From contig NZ_BAABDL010000065.1 of NCBI RefSeq assembly GCF_039539605.1, positions 1 to 20,451 on the forward strand: DNA of 20,451 bases, in the 5' to 3' direction. Both the position numbers and the translations under genes were made by a program. The notes under the pieces were generated by a model. The model saw nothing but the letters and a program-made list of their open reading frames with translations. It did not search any database and had not been told where the DNA came from. Below are positions 6,915-14,580 of this stretch, one piece after another. The DNA comes from Amphibacillus indicireducens (GTDB taxonomy: Bacteria > Bacillota > Bacilli > Bacillales > Amphibacillaceae). Numbering within the stretch: the stretch's first letter is position 1; every line of letters begins with the position of its first letter.

Positions 6915-9083
6915 ATGAATTGGTCAGATGTTGATATATTTTCACTTGAAGAATTGAACTTTGACAATAGTTTTTCACTGGCTAAATATGTATCCAATTT
7001 GTCTCTAAACGGTAAAGGAAAAGAGGCGCAAAAAATAATAGTTAAGATTTTAAGTATTTGGGAGAAAGTTGATTCAACAACACAAAAATTGTGGGTGGAT
7101 TTAATAGAAAGTGAAGGATTTTATCCGTATCTTTCACAGTTGTTAGAAACACCATCTAATTTAGATACAACCTCTGAAATTAGAAATGCATATCATATTT
7201 CCGATTACTTAAAAGATGTTATTTTACATCAAGAACAAAAGTTAATATCTGAAGCTATAAAGAAAGGAAAAAACGTAATTGTCAGTGCCCCAACAAGCTT
7301 TGGTAAAAGTCTACTTATACAAGAAATTATAGCTAGCAATAAATACAATAATATTTTAATTATCCAACCGACTTTAGCTCTGTTAAATGAAACTCGAATT
7401 AGTTTACGTAAATTTGGTAACGGGTATAATGTAATAGTTAATACATCACAAACTGTTCGTGATAGAAATATTTTTCTCTTAACTGCAGAGCGAGTTTTAG
7501 AATTTAAAGACCTTCCTTTTATTGACTACTTTATTTTAGATGAATTTTATAAACTTAGCTCTTCAAGAGATGATGAACGGTCAGACGTACTAAATATTGC
7601 TATTAGAAAAATTTTAGAGAATCCGAAAACTAGGTTCTACTTTTTAGGACCTAATATTGATAGTATCCCAGAGGGATTTATAGAAAGATATAATGCTACT
7701 TTTTTCAAAACCAATTATTCGTTAGTGGATACTCGAGTAATACCTGTTGAAATAAATTATAAAAATACAGGTGTAAGAAAAAGACAGCAGGAAAGAGAAA
7801 TTGAATTATTTAAGCTTCTAGTAAAGCTTAATAATGAACAATCCATAGTTTATATATCGTCTCCCGATCGTGCATACAATATAGCTAAGAAGTACTACTC
7901 TTTTTTACATAAGAACAAATTAAACCACACTTCACAGTACTTACCAATAAATGAATGGATTGAAGAAAATATTGATAAGAATTGGACATATAATAAACTG
8001 ATAGAACAGAAAATAGGTGTTCATTCTGGTATAATACCAAAACATTTAACGCATTCTATCATTGACTACTTTAATAAAGGGCACTTAAATGTTTTATTTT
8101 GCACATCTACAATTATTGAGGGGGTGAACACTAGTGCAAAAAATGTTATGATATTTGACAATAAAAAGGGCCCTAACAAAATTGACTATTTCGACTACTC
8201 AAACATAAAGGGTAGAGCTGGAAGACTATTACAACACTTTGTAGGTAATGTATATCTTTTTCACCCTGTACCACAAAAAGATTCTGTTAATCTTGATATA
8301 CCTTTTTATGATCAAAAGATAATTACTGATGAAGTACTTATAAATCTACCAAAGGATGAGGTAAAAGACAGGCATGTCAAAAGATATAAAGAACTTAATG
8401 ACTATAATGAAGACCTATTAAAGATTATTAAAAGTAATTCTGTTTCAGTAAATGGTCAGAAAAAAATAATAAAAGAACTAAGTAATACCTTGAAAACAAA
8501 TCCAAGCCTTATTTTATGGAGCGGTTTGCCACAATTTAAACAACTTAAATATATACTCAATCTTTGCTGGGATAACTTGCTAAAGCGAACGGAAACAACT
8601 CGGCCAATGACTAAGAAGGCACTCCCAGTTGTTGTTTTTAACAATGCTAAAAAAGATTTTAGAGAGATAATTATCAGTGAAATGAGCTACCTAAAGAAGC
8701 AGAATCCTAAATGGGATAAACAAAGAATCCTGGATCAAGCAGTATCAAAACATTTCAGAAATAAGAGGCATTGGGTTTCTTACAAAGTACCTAAATGGTT
8801 AAATATAATAGATTCTCTACAAAAAGAGATTTGTAAACAACTCGGAATGAATAGTACGGGTGATTATTCTTATTTTGTTTCGTATTTAGAAAATGAGGGG
8901 GTAAAACCTGAACTTTCAATTCTTTTAGATATGGGTCTTCCGCATTCGGCAATTAAAAAAATAACGTCATTTATCCCTGATGACTTGCCCGACGACGAAT
9001 TAATAGACTTTGTTAGAAGTTTAAACATTGCAAATAACGCTTCATTATTGCAATACGAAAAAGAAAAAATAAAAGAATTATAA
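6915..9083 (+). CDS. hamB: Hachiman anti-phage system helicase HamB
   Basis: ATG 6915 is preferred because GGAGG (6901-6905, inside the end of hamA) is 9 bases upstream. An in-frame TTG at 6912 is the alternative. The protein has about 722 residues. N-terminal helicase motifs include Walker A-type APTSFGKS (125-132) and motif II LDEFY, with D209-E210. The second RecA-like lobe carries TSTIIEGVN and the arginine-finger motif KGRAGR (432-437). The C-terminal 250 residues are unrecognised. In known systems HamB surveys DNA and controls HamA. Motif II reads DEFY instead of DEAD or DEAH. The protein is on the short side compared with HamB proteins I remember, so a trimmed C-terminal region is possible. 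The gene pair and motif order make Hachiman the best assignment. Confidence 0.85.
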   Translation: MNWSDVDIFSLEELNFDNSFSLAKYVSNLSLNGKGKEAQKIIVKILSIWEKVDSTTQKLWVDLIESEGFYPYLSQLLETPSNLDTTSEIRNAYHISDYLKDVILHQEQKLISEAIKKGKNVIVSAPTSFGKSLLIQEIIASNKYNNILIIQPTLALLNETRISLRKFGNGYNVIVNTSQTVRDRNIFLLTAERVLEFKDLPFIDYFILDEFYKLSSSRDDERSDVLNIAIRKILENPKTRFYFLGPNIDSIPEGFIERYNATFFKTNYSLVDTRVIPVEINYKNTGVRKRQQEREIELFKLLVKLNNEQSIVYISSPDRAYNIAKKYYSFLHKNKLNHTSQYLPINEWIEENIDKNWTYNKLIEQKIGVHSGIIPKHLTHSIIDYFNKGHLNVLFCTSTIIEGVNTSAKNVMIFDNKKGPNKIDYFDYSNIKGRAGRLLQHFVGNVYLFHPVPQKDSVNLDIPFYDQKIITDEVLINLPKDEVKDRHVKRYKELNDYNEDLLKIIKSNSVSVNGQKKIIKELSNTLKTNPSLILWSGLPQFKQLKYILNLCWDNLLKRTETTRPMTKKALPVVVFNNAKKDFREIIISEMSYLKKQNPKWDKQRILDQAVSKHFRNKRHWVSYKVPKWLNIIDSLQKEICKQLGMNSTGDYSYFVSYLENEGVKPELSILLDMGLPHSAIKKITSFIPDDLPDDELIDFVRSLNIANNASLLQYEKEKIKEL

Positions 9084-9096
9084 TAGGAAAAGTTTT

Positions 9097-9147
9097 AAAT
9101 TAATGTAACCGCTCTACCCCCTATTAATACAACGGTTACATTAATTT
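9097..9147. terminator. Bidirectional terminator between hamB and rlmH
   Basis: AAATTAATGTAACCG (9097-9111) pairs perfectly over 15 bases with 9133-9147, with a 21-base loop. The plus strand continues into TTTTTC and the minus strand is also AT-rich on exit. The hairpin sits between two converging genes and probably ends both transcripts. Confidence 0.75.
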
Positions 9148-9162
9148 TTCAAAAAACCTCAT

Positions 9163-9642
9163 TTACTTATGGTACGGTTCATTTCTATTTATTTTAAACG
9201 CCCGATAAACCTGCTCCAACAACACCAGTCTCATCAACTGATGTGGTAAAGTCATTTTTGAAAATGACAAAGAAAAATCACTTCGCTTCATTACCGCTTC
9301 ACTTAAGCCCAGTGATCCACCAATCACAAAGACGATTTTGCTTTTCCCATGTGTCGCTAGTTGGTCTAGCTGAGTAGCAAGTTGTTCAGAGGAGAGCTGC
9401 TTCCCTTCGATTTCTAATGTGATCACATACGTATCTGCTGGAATTTTTGCTAAAATGCGCTCGCCTTCTTTATTCTTTACTGCTTCCATCTCTGCTTCAG
9501 ATAAGGTTTCAGGTGCTTTCTCATCTGGAACTTCGATCAGCTTCAAGTTGGCGTACGCGCTTAGCCGCTTCGTATATTCATCAATTCCTAGCTTTAAATA
9601 TTTTTCCTTCAATTTACCGACGCTAATAATTGTAATATTCAT
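9163..9642 (-). CDS. rlmH: 23S rRNA pseudouridine-1915 N3-methyltransferase
   Basis: RlmH methylates N3 of pseudouridine 1915 in helix 69 of 23S rRNA within the assembled 70S ribosome, using SAM. The start is ATG at 9640-9642, giving the usual 159 residues. A GGGGG site lies just upstream, and the upstream in-frame ATG at 9652 would overlap that site. The sequence shows the SPOUT-type knot region: FVIGGSLGLSEAV, then SFSKMTLPHQLMRLVLLEQVYRAF and the conserved end NEPYHK. This gene is well known as orfX, the staphylococcal SCC insertion target, whose 3' end is the attachment site. Here the 3' end directly abuts the defence island. Confidence 0.97.
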   Translation of the reverse strand: MNITIISVGKLKEKYLKLGIDEYTKRLSAYANLKLIEVPDEKAPETLSEAEMEAVKNKEGERILAKIPADTYVITLEIEGKQLSSEQLATQLDQLATHGKSKIVFVIGGSLGLSEAVMKRSDFSLSFSKMTLPHQLMRLVLLEQVYRAFKINRNEPYHK

Positions 9643-9690
9643 ATGAACCCCCATCGTTCATCATTTTCCACTTAAACTTGATCTACTCTT

Positions 9691-9719
9691 ATTGTAACGT
9701 TAAAACGAATTAATTGCAG
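9691..9719 (-). promoter_or_regulatory. Likely rlmH promoter
   Basis: On the minus strand, CTGCAA (plus 9714-9719) and TACAAT (plus 9691-9696) are separated by 17 bases. The -10 matches 5 of 6 positions and the -35 matches 3 of 6. It lies about 50 bases upstream of the rlmH start. Confidence 0.4.
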
Positions 9720-9813
9720 ATCATTATCCTGTTTTTAATCATATTTCATTGGTGAAGAGGGAATAGGACAGATTGAAAGGACAATTGGATTTTTGATAAG
9801 GGAGGATGTTATT

Positions 9814-11151
9814 GTGAAATATGTCATTATTGGTGGGGTTGCTGCTGGAATGAGTGCGGCGATGGAGATTTATCGAACAGATGATTCAGCAGAGATCACG
9901 GTGCTTGAGCGTGGTGAGGATTATTCATACGGGCAGTGTGGTTTGCCGTATGTTGTTAACGAGGTCATTCCGTCAATCGATGATGTGATCTCGCGAACTG
10001 CTGAGGAGTTTAGAGAAAAATATCAGATCGATACGAAAACAAATACGACTGTGACTGGTGTCGATAGTGATAAGCAAATTGTAACAGCGATCAATACAGA
10101 GACAAATCAAACGTTTAACGTTGAGTATGATCGCTTATTAATTGCAACGGGTTCTGATCCAGTGAAGCCTGACTGGGATGGGATTGACTTAGCTGGGATT
10201 CATTCGTTAAAAACGATGACTGATACAAATGCATTAATGGCTGACTTAACAACTGACGTTAAGCAAGTAAGCATTATTGGTGGTGGTTATATCGGATTAG
10301 AGATGGCTGAGGCTTTTCACACTCGTGGACTTGATGTCAGGCTGATTCAACGCGAAGATCAATTAGCCGAAATATTTGATCCTGATATGGCCGAACATAT
10401 TCAAACAGAAGCTGAAAAGCAGGGGATTGACGTTGTTTTATCAGAAACGGTGGAGAGTTTTTCAGGAAGTGGTCGGGTCAATCGGGTGGTGACTGATAAA
10501 AATGAGTATGAGACGGATCTTGTCTTGCTTGCGATTGGGGTCAGTCCGAATACGGGATTCCTGAAGGATTTGGGTTTGCATATGCTTGGGAATGGGGCGA
10601 TTATTGTCAATCCATATATGGAGACGTCAATTGCGAACATTTATGCTGCGGGTGATTGTGCGTCACATTATCATCGGATTAAGCGTGTGGATGATTATGT
10701 TCCGCTGGGGACAACTTCGAATAAGCAGGGGCGGATTGCTGGGGCAAATATGGCTGGTAATCGAATGGCGTTTAATGGGGTTGTTGGGACGTCGATTGTG
10801 AAGTTTTTTGATTTAACGCTTGGGCGTGCAGGGTTGTCGGAGAAGGAGGCGCAGGTGCTTAATCTGCCATATCATGTTCTAGTGAGTGAGGCTCGGTCGC
10901 ATGCTAGTTATTATCCTGATCATGAAACGTTACAGTTGAAAATGGTCTATCATACGAAGACGAATGTGGTTCTTGGTGGACAGGTAATTGGGAAAAAGGG
11001 AGTCGATAAGCGGATTGATGTGTTGGCGACTGCTTTGTATGGTAATTTAACGCTCACTCAGTTGCTTGATCTCGATTTAAGTTATGCACCGCCTTATAAC
11101 GGGGTTTGGGATCCGCTTCAGCAACTTGCAAGAAAGTCGGGTTTGGCTTAA
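9814..11151 (+). CDS. CoA-disulfide reductase-like pyridine nucleotide-disulfide oxidoreductase
   Basis: GTG 9814 is the chosen start because GGGAGG (9800-9805) lies 8 bases upstream. A longer frame from TTG 9793 would contain that site. The 445-residue protein has an FAD-binding GGVAAG motif (7-12), a single redox cysteine in YGQCGLPY (C42), a second nucleotide-binding motif IIGGGYIGLE, an FAD motif ending IYAAGDCA, and a C-terminal dimerisation domain ending YAPPYNGVWDP. The lone cysteine, instead of a CxxxxC pair, marks the CoA-disulfide reductase / NADH oxidase / persulfide reductase group. Reduction of CoA disulfide with NAD(P)H is the likeliest reaction. Related enzymes handle CoA persulfides or oxygen. 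No rhodanese domain is fused. Its GC-richer codon use fits the native chromosome. Confidence 0.85.
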   Translation: MKYVIIGGVAAGMSAAMEIYRTDDSAEITVLERGEDYSYGQCGLPYVVNEVIPSIDDVISRTAEEFREKYQIDTKTNTTVTGVDSDKQIVTAINTETNQTFNVEYDRLLIATGSDPVKPDWDGIDLAGIHSLKTMTDTNALMADLTTDVKQVSIIGGGYIGLEMAEAFHTRGLDVRLIQREDQLAEIFDPDMAEHIQTEAEKQGIDVVLSETVESFSGSGRVNRVVTDKNEYETDLVLLAIGVSPNTGFLKDLGLHMLGNGAIIVNPYMETSIANIYAAGDCASHYHRIKRVDDYVPLGTTSNKQGRIAGANMAGNRMAFNGVVGTSIVKFFDLTLGRAGLSEKEAQVLNLPYHVLVSEARSHASYYPDHETLQLKMVYHTKTNVVLGGQVIGKKGVDKRIDVLATALYGNLTLTQLLDLDLSYAPPYNGVWDPLQQLARKSGLA

Positions 11152-11286
11152 ATTTGGTTTACTTTCCACCTTGAGGATGATTTTTGTCTCCACCAAATGG
11201 CTGAATAAAAATCCACCAGGAGTCTGTTTTTATTTTCCATCTACTCCGTTATGATTGAATTATCAAAGCCGTAAAGGATGAGGCAT

Positions 11287-11436
11287 ATGAAACGTCTAAA
11301 GAGAAAGCTTAATCAGATGAAAGAAATCATGCAATTTCGGATGAGTCGCCGTGTCAATAATCACTATGTAATCGAACGTCGCTTAGCTAGTTTTTATCAC
11401 GACCGTCAAGTTCAGAGAATTAGACAGATTTATTAA
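11287..11436 (+). CDS. Small basic protein of 49 residues, function unknown
   Basis: ATG 11287 is preceded by AAAGGATGAGG (11273-11283), and the frame ends at TAA 11434-11436. The product is rich in Arg and Lys (starts MKRLKRKLNQ), with no cysteine and no membrane segment. It is predicted to be mostly helical and strongly positively charged, so it may bind nucleic acid or a ribosome. A clean intrinsic terminator follows after about 40 bases, which supports a real transcription unit. I do not recognise the family. Confidence 0.55.
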   Translation: MKRLKRKLNQMKEIMQFRMSRRVNNHYVIERRLASFYHDRQVQRIRQIY

Positions 11437-11478
11437 TTCGTGGGATTTAAATTGTTTGTGATTTTTACTATAGAGCGT

Positions 11479-11513
11479 AAAGATGATCTGGAAAATGTCA
11501 GATCATCTTTTTA
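11479..11513. terminator. Intrinsic terminator between the small ORF and the GNAT gene
   Basis: AAAGATGATCTG (11479-11490) pairs perfectly with CAGATCATCTTT (11499-11510), with an 8-base loop and a T-run continuing on the plus strand. It lies between converging genes. The plus-strand direction is the stronger one. Confidence 0.85.
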
Positions 11514-11515
11514 AT

Positions 11516-12037
11516 TCATTCGTCTTCGAGCTCAATCCAGTATCGGTTTAGGGTATTGTTTTGTTGATCGATAAAATCGTTGTCTTTTTGGCCACCATTG
11601 TTTAGGATGACTTTTTTGGATGCGATGTTTGTTGGATAGCAAACTAATAAAGCTTTTCCGATCTTGAGTTCTTTTGCTTTTAGTAAGGCTAATAAAAGCA
11701 TTTTAGTACCATAGCCTTGTTTTCTTCTCGTTGGTCTGATCCCATATCCAATGTGACCACCTGAATTAAATAATTGTTCCGTTAAAGAATGACGAATATT
11801 TACGACACCAATGATTTTATTGTGATCAACTAACCAAAATGTACTGTTTTTAGCAATCCAAGATCCTTGAGGCTCAATGCCCTTTTCGCAATCCGATAAA
11901 TAATTCAACATCGCATCAAAGTCAGCCGGGTCTTTTTCGATGACAAAGGGAATCATCTTTTCTCCACTATTCTTCCATTCTTGATAAAATTCAATATATT
12001 CATTTTTTAAGTCTACAGTAGGTTTTTCTAATCTCAT
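11516..12037 (-). CDS. GNAT family N-acetyltransferase
   Basis: The ATG at 12035-12037 has AAGGAAGAGAG upstream on the minus strand. The 173-residue protein shows the acetyl-CoA-binding motif A of the GNAT fold: GYGIRPTRRKQGYG, with the RRKQGYG pyrophosphate loop at about residues 105-111. Before it come the strand WLVDHNKIIGVVNIRHS, and after it the motif B-like NIASKKVILNNGG. The protein would transfer an acetyl group from acetyl-CoA to an amine, but the substrate cannot be told from the sequence. Length and motif order are normal. It appears to be a single-gene unit, convergent with the small ORF. Confidence 0.85.
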   Translation of the reverse strand: MRLEKPTVDLKNEYIEFYQEWKNSGEKMIPFVIEKDPADFDAMLNYLSDCEKGIEPQGSWIAKNSTFWLVDHNKIIGVVNIRHSLTEQLFNSGGHIGYGIRPTRRKQGYGTKMLLLALLKAKELKIGKALLVCYPTNIASKKVILNNGGQKDNDFIDQQNNTLNRYWIELEDE

Positions 12038-12091
12038 AATTAAGTACTCTCTTCCTTTTTAGATTCAATTAAGTACATTCTCATAGCTTAC

Positions 12092-12097
12092 ATTATA
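12092..12097 (-). promoter_or_regulatory. Possible -10 element of the GNAT gene
   Basis: The minus strand reads GTATAATG here, a perfect -10 hexamer about 55 bases upstream of the start codon. No convincing -35 is present. Confidence 0.35.
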
Positions 12098-12193
12098 CCT
12101 TCATTCATTTAAATGAATTTCATAATACAAAAATCTAATTAAAAACACGAATAATTACAAAATATAGTTAAATATCATACATAAATAAAAAAT

Positions 12194-12211
12194 TCTAATC
12201 AAGTGATTAGA
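12194..12211. repeat. Perfect inverted repeat at the edge of the GC-rich element
   Basis: TCTAATCA and TGATTAGA are exact complements separated by AG. The motif sits immediately before the base composition switches from AT-rich to GC-rich. Confidence 0.5.
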
Positions 12212-12450
12212 ACGGCAGGCGGCGACTCCTTGAAAATAAAGGGCGATTTTCTGCGTGCGATGCATCGCTGTCGAAGCCTTCCTTGTCCAGCGGGAAAAAT
12301 CGTGTCCGAAGATCCAGTGAGACAATTAAGGAATGTTAGACTAAGAACGCCACGTCCATGTGGCGACGTCTAACTGACCCACATCCTGTGCGCCCGAGGC
12401 CGATCCCGCGGAAAGCGTCCGCCTAGAGTGAAAATCACCGCAACACCTGT
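12212..12450. repeat. GC-rich structured repeat element, Bacillaceae dispersed-repeat type
   Basis: About 240 bases are clearly richer in GC than the DNA on both sides and contain no plausible gene. The ends carry complementary AGGCGG (12217-12222) and CCGCCT (12419-12424). Inside are a 12-bp palindrome, GCGATGCATCGC (12257-12268), and a nested hairpin: GTTAGAC/GTCTAAC (12335-12341 with 12368-12374) enclosing CGCCAC/GTGGCG (12348-12353 with 12360-12365). Segments such as GGCGACTCC, CAGCGGGAAAA and CCCGCGGAAAGCGTCCGCCT resemble, from memory, a dispersed repeat common in Bacillaceae intergenic regions. This copy looks degenerate. The function of that family is not established. Confidence 0.6.
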
Positions 12451-12548
12451 AACTCAATTGTTCGTGTTTTATAGCCAATTAAGTAATTTTGAAATTGACT
12501 CATCTAGACAGAAAGAGAAAAATTCGATAATTAGTGAAACTGCTAAAA

Positions 12549-12575
12549 AACTAGAGCCTTTAGTCAGCTCTAGTT
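12549..12575 (-). terminator. Intrinsic terminator of the FMN reductase gene
   Basis: AACTAGAGC and GCTCTAGTT (12549-12557 and 12567-12575) pair perfectly with a 9-base loop. On the minus strand the hairpin is followed by a T-run (plus A-run 12545-12550), 30 bases after the stop codon. Confidence 0.85.
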
Positions 12576-12604
12576 CTTGTTTTAAAGTATTTAGTTTTTA
12601 ACTC

Positions 12605-13147
12605 TTATTGCTTGTTAATTAAATCAACAAAGGCATCGACAAATGACTGGAGGAATTGGACTGTTTGTTCATTATTAATATTGCCACTATCATCAACTAA
12701 ATCTTGAGAATTAGCTAAATACACCTCTGGTTGCTGAACGACAGGCATATTTAAAAACGTTAATGATTGACGTAGGTGGTGATTCGCCCCGAAACCACTT
12801 AAATTACTGATCGATTGACTGATTATAGCTGCTGGCTTCGCATTCCAAACACTTTCACCATAAGGACGAGAGCCAACATCTAGTGCATTTTTTAGCACCC
12901 CCGGAACTGACCGGTTATATTCGGGTGTGACGAATAACACAGCATCAACACCACTCACCGTCTCGCGGAATGATACATACTCTTCCGGTGAGTTGCCGTC
13001 ATACTCCTCATTGTAAAGTGGTAAGTTTCCAATCTCAATAAATTCCGCTTCATAACCTTCTGGAAATAACTTCGCAACATTATTGGCAATCTTACGCGAA
13101 AATGATTCTTTTCTTAAACTACCAACTACAACACCAATTTTTGTCAT
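12605..13147 (-). CDS. NADPH-dependent FMN reductase family protein
   Basis: The 180-residue flavodoxin-like protein has the FMN phosphate-binding loop GSLRKESFSRK near the N terminus (residues 9-19) and the second flavin-contact motif TPEYNRSVPGVLKNALD in the middle. These mark the NADPH-dependent FMN reductase / azoreductase / ChrR-type quinone reductase group. It likely reduces FMN, quinones or azo compounds with NAD(P)H in the cytoplasm. The true substrate is not predictable. The start is the ATG at 13145-13147, with AAAAGGG about 10 bases upstream and AAGG directly adjacent. It is a single-gene unit with its own terminator and diverges from the T-box operon. Confidence 0.88.
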   Translation of the reverse strand: MTKIGVVVGSLRKESFSRKIANNVAKLFPEGYEAEFIEIGNLPLYNEEYDGNSPEEYVSFRETVSGVDAVLFVTPEYNRSVPGVLKNALDVGSRPYGESVWNAKPAAIISQSISNLSGFGANHHLRQSLTFLNMPVVQQPEVYLANSQDLVDDSGNINNEQTVQFLQSFVDAFVDLINKQ

Positions 13148-13294
13148 CCTTAATCAGCCCTTTTCATTTTTTTGTTTTAAAAAAATGCTCGAAAACTATT
13201 TTTAAAACAGATAAAATTAATATTCCCATTCAAGCGAGATTAAAACATTTAGGTTATTAATTTTAAAAGATTCTGATAATTTTTAAAATAAAGC

Positions 13295-13323
13295 TTGCTT
13301 TTTATTTTTTGCTCGCCTATAAT
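13295..13323 (+). promoter_or_regulatory. Promoter of the methionine T-box operon
   Basis: TTGCTT (13295-13300) and a perfect TATAAT (13318-13323) are separated by exactly 17 bases. Transcription would begin near 13330, just upstream of the T-box leader. Confidence 0.65.
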
Positions 13324-13329
13324 AAAAAA

Positions 13330-13660
13330 ACAAGTTCACAAATTATTCAAACTTTAAAAGCATTGATTAGGGAAAGTAAGTGTTTAGCGTTTTTCTAAAA
13401 GAGAGCTTCGGTAGCTGAAAAGAAGCAAAAATGCGAATGCTGAAAATGGCCTAGGAGCTGCGTGCTGAACGTACAGATTATGTATAAGTAAGTGACGCCC
13501 GAGATTTGGTACTCGTTATCAATACCAAAGTATAAATGCCTATTGGCGGAGTACTTATTGAGACTATTTGTGTAAGCAAATAGTAAACTAAGGTGGTACC
13601 GTGTTGATTGCCCATTCAACGCCCTTATTGTTCTTAACCGAGCAATAAGGGCGTTTTTTA
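13330..13660 (+). ncRNA. T-box riboswitch, AUG specifier (methionine)
   Basis: Conserved T-box landmarks occur in order: AGTA (13375-13378), AGAGAG (13400-13405), the GGTAGCTG apical loop (13410-13417), then GAA-A-ATG with the specifier at 13446-13448. The helix around the specifier loop forms: AGTGTTT (13379-13385) with GAATGCT (13435-13441), and TTAGG (13367-13371) with CCTAG (13450-13454), counting G-U pairs. Further hairpins lie at 13505-13529 and 13564-13583, followed by the T-box AGGTGGTACCGTG (13591-13603). TAAGG of the T-box can pair with CCTTA downstream to form the antiterminator. The competing terminator is CGCCCTTATTG/CAATAAGGGCG plus T6. Uncharged methionyl-tRNA should switch the operon on. 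Confidence 0.92.
13620..13659 (+). terminator. T-box regulated terminator
   Basis: An 11-bp perfect stem (13620-13630 with 13643-13653) is followed by TTTTTT. It is mutually exclusive with the antiterminator formed by the T-box at 13591. Confidence 0.92.
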
Positions 13661-13689
13661 ATCTTTTAAATTTGAGAGGAGATTTTACA

Positions 13690-14547
13690 ATGAGTAATTT
13701 ATTAGTTTTTCAATCTGATTTTGGTTTATTTGATGGGGCTGTGAGTGCAATGTACGGCGTAGCAAAATCAGTCAGTCTTGATTTACAATTATATGATGTC
13801 ACGCATGAGATTCCGACTTATAATATATTTGAAGCTTCTTATCGTTTATATCAGACGACGCCATACTGGCCAGAGGGTACCGTGTTTGTTTCTGTCGTTG
13901 ATCCAGGGGTTGGTTCAAATCGACTAAGTATTGTCGCAAAAACAAACGACAATCAGTATATTGTCACACCCGACAATGGCACTCTAACTCATTTAGCGCA
14001 ATCAGTTGGGATTAGTGAAGTTCGAGAAATTGACGAGAAGGTGAATCGATTAGCGCGTTCTTATGAATCGTATACGTTTCACGGACGTGACGTCTATGCT
14101 TATACCGGCGCACGACTCGCTTCAAATACGATTACATTTGAAGAAGTTGGTCCAAAGCTCGACGTTGAAAAAATCATTACACTTGAAACACCTCAAGTCA
14201 AAGTTGATGATCGCGTCATTAATGGAAATATTGATATTTTAGATATCCGCTTCGGAAATCTATGGACAAATATTAATAAAGACTTTTTTGAGCAAGAAGG
14301 GATTAAGTATGGTGATACGTTAGAAGTGACGATCTATGATCAGAATCGCCAAATTTACAAAAACGTCATGTCTTTTGGTAAGTCATTTGCGGATACTCGA
14401 GTTGGTGAGCCTTTACTCTTCATCAATTCACTTGAAAAAATCGGTGTTGCTTTAAATCAGGGTTCATTTGCCGATGCCTATCATATCAAGACAGGTTTAC
14501 ATTCAAAAATTCAAATCCGTAAAGCTGCAAAAATTGTTTATAGTTAA
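13690..14547 (+). CDS. SAM hydroxide adenosyltransferase (DUF62 family SAM hydrolase)
   Basis: ATG 13690 is used because AGAGGAG (13675-13681) lies 8 bases upstream. An upstream TTG at 13672 would read through that site. The 285-residue protein has the family motifs in order: SDFGLFDGAV near the N terminus, DVTHEIP, SVVDPGVGS, TPDNGTL and TFHGRDVYAYTGARLA. The DPGVG aspartate and the HGRD histidine/arginine stretch belong to the catalytic region shared with fluorinase relatives. Characterised members split S-adenosylmethionine with water-derived hydroxide into adenosine and L-methionine. It is the first gene after a methionine T-box and 33 bases from an ECF S component. That suggests it releases methionine from an imported substrate, rather than wasting the cell's own SAM. 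Confidence 0.9.
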   Translation: MSNLLVFQSDFGLFDGAVSAMYGVAKSVSLDLQLYDVTHEIPTYNIFEASYRLYQTTPYWPEGTVFVSVVDPGVGSNRLSIVAKTNDNQYIVTPDNGTLTHLAQSVGISEVREIDEKVNRLARSYESYTFHGRDVYAYTGARLASNTITFEEVGPKLDVEKIITLETPQVKVDDRVINGNIDILDIRFGNLWTNINKDFFEQEGIKYGDTLEVTIYDQNRQIYKNVMSFGKSFADTRVGEPLLFINSLEKIGVALNQGSFADAYHIKTGLHSKIQIRKAAKIVYS

Positions 14548-14580
14548 TTAAATTTATTATAATAAAAGGAGATGTTTTAC

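Noticed and set aside
9793..9813. Upstream TTG start for the disulfide reductase
   Set aside because: The extension would encode the ribosome binding site itself and breaks the family's N-terminal start at the Rossmann strand.
13466..13474. GAACGTACA, considered as a UAC (tyrosine) T-box specifier
   Set aside because: It lies too far downstream. GAA-A-ATG at 13442-13448 has the right spacing after the apical loop and closing helices on both sides, so AUG is the specifier.
13395..13619. Minus-strand open frame of 74 codons
   Set aside because: It lies wholly within the T-box leader, whose conserved RNA elements explain the sequence.
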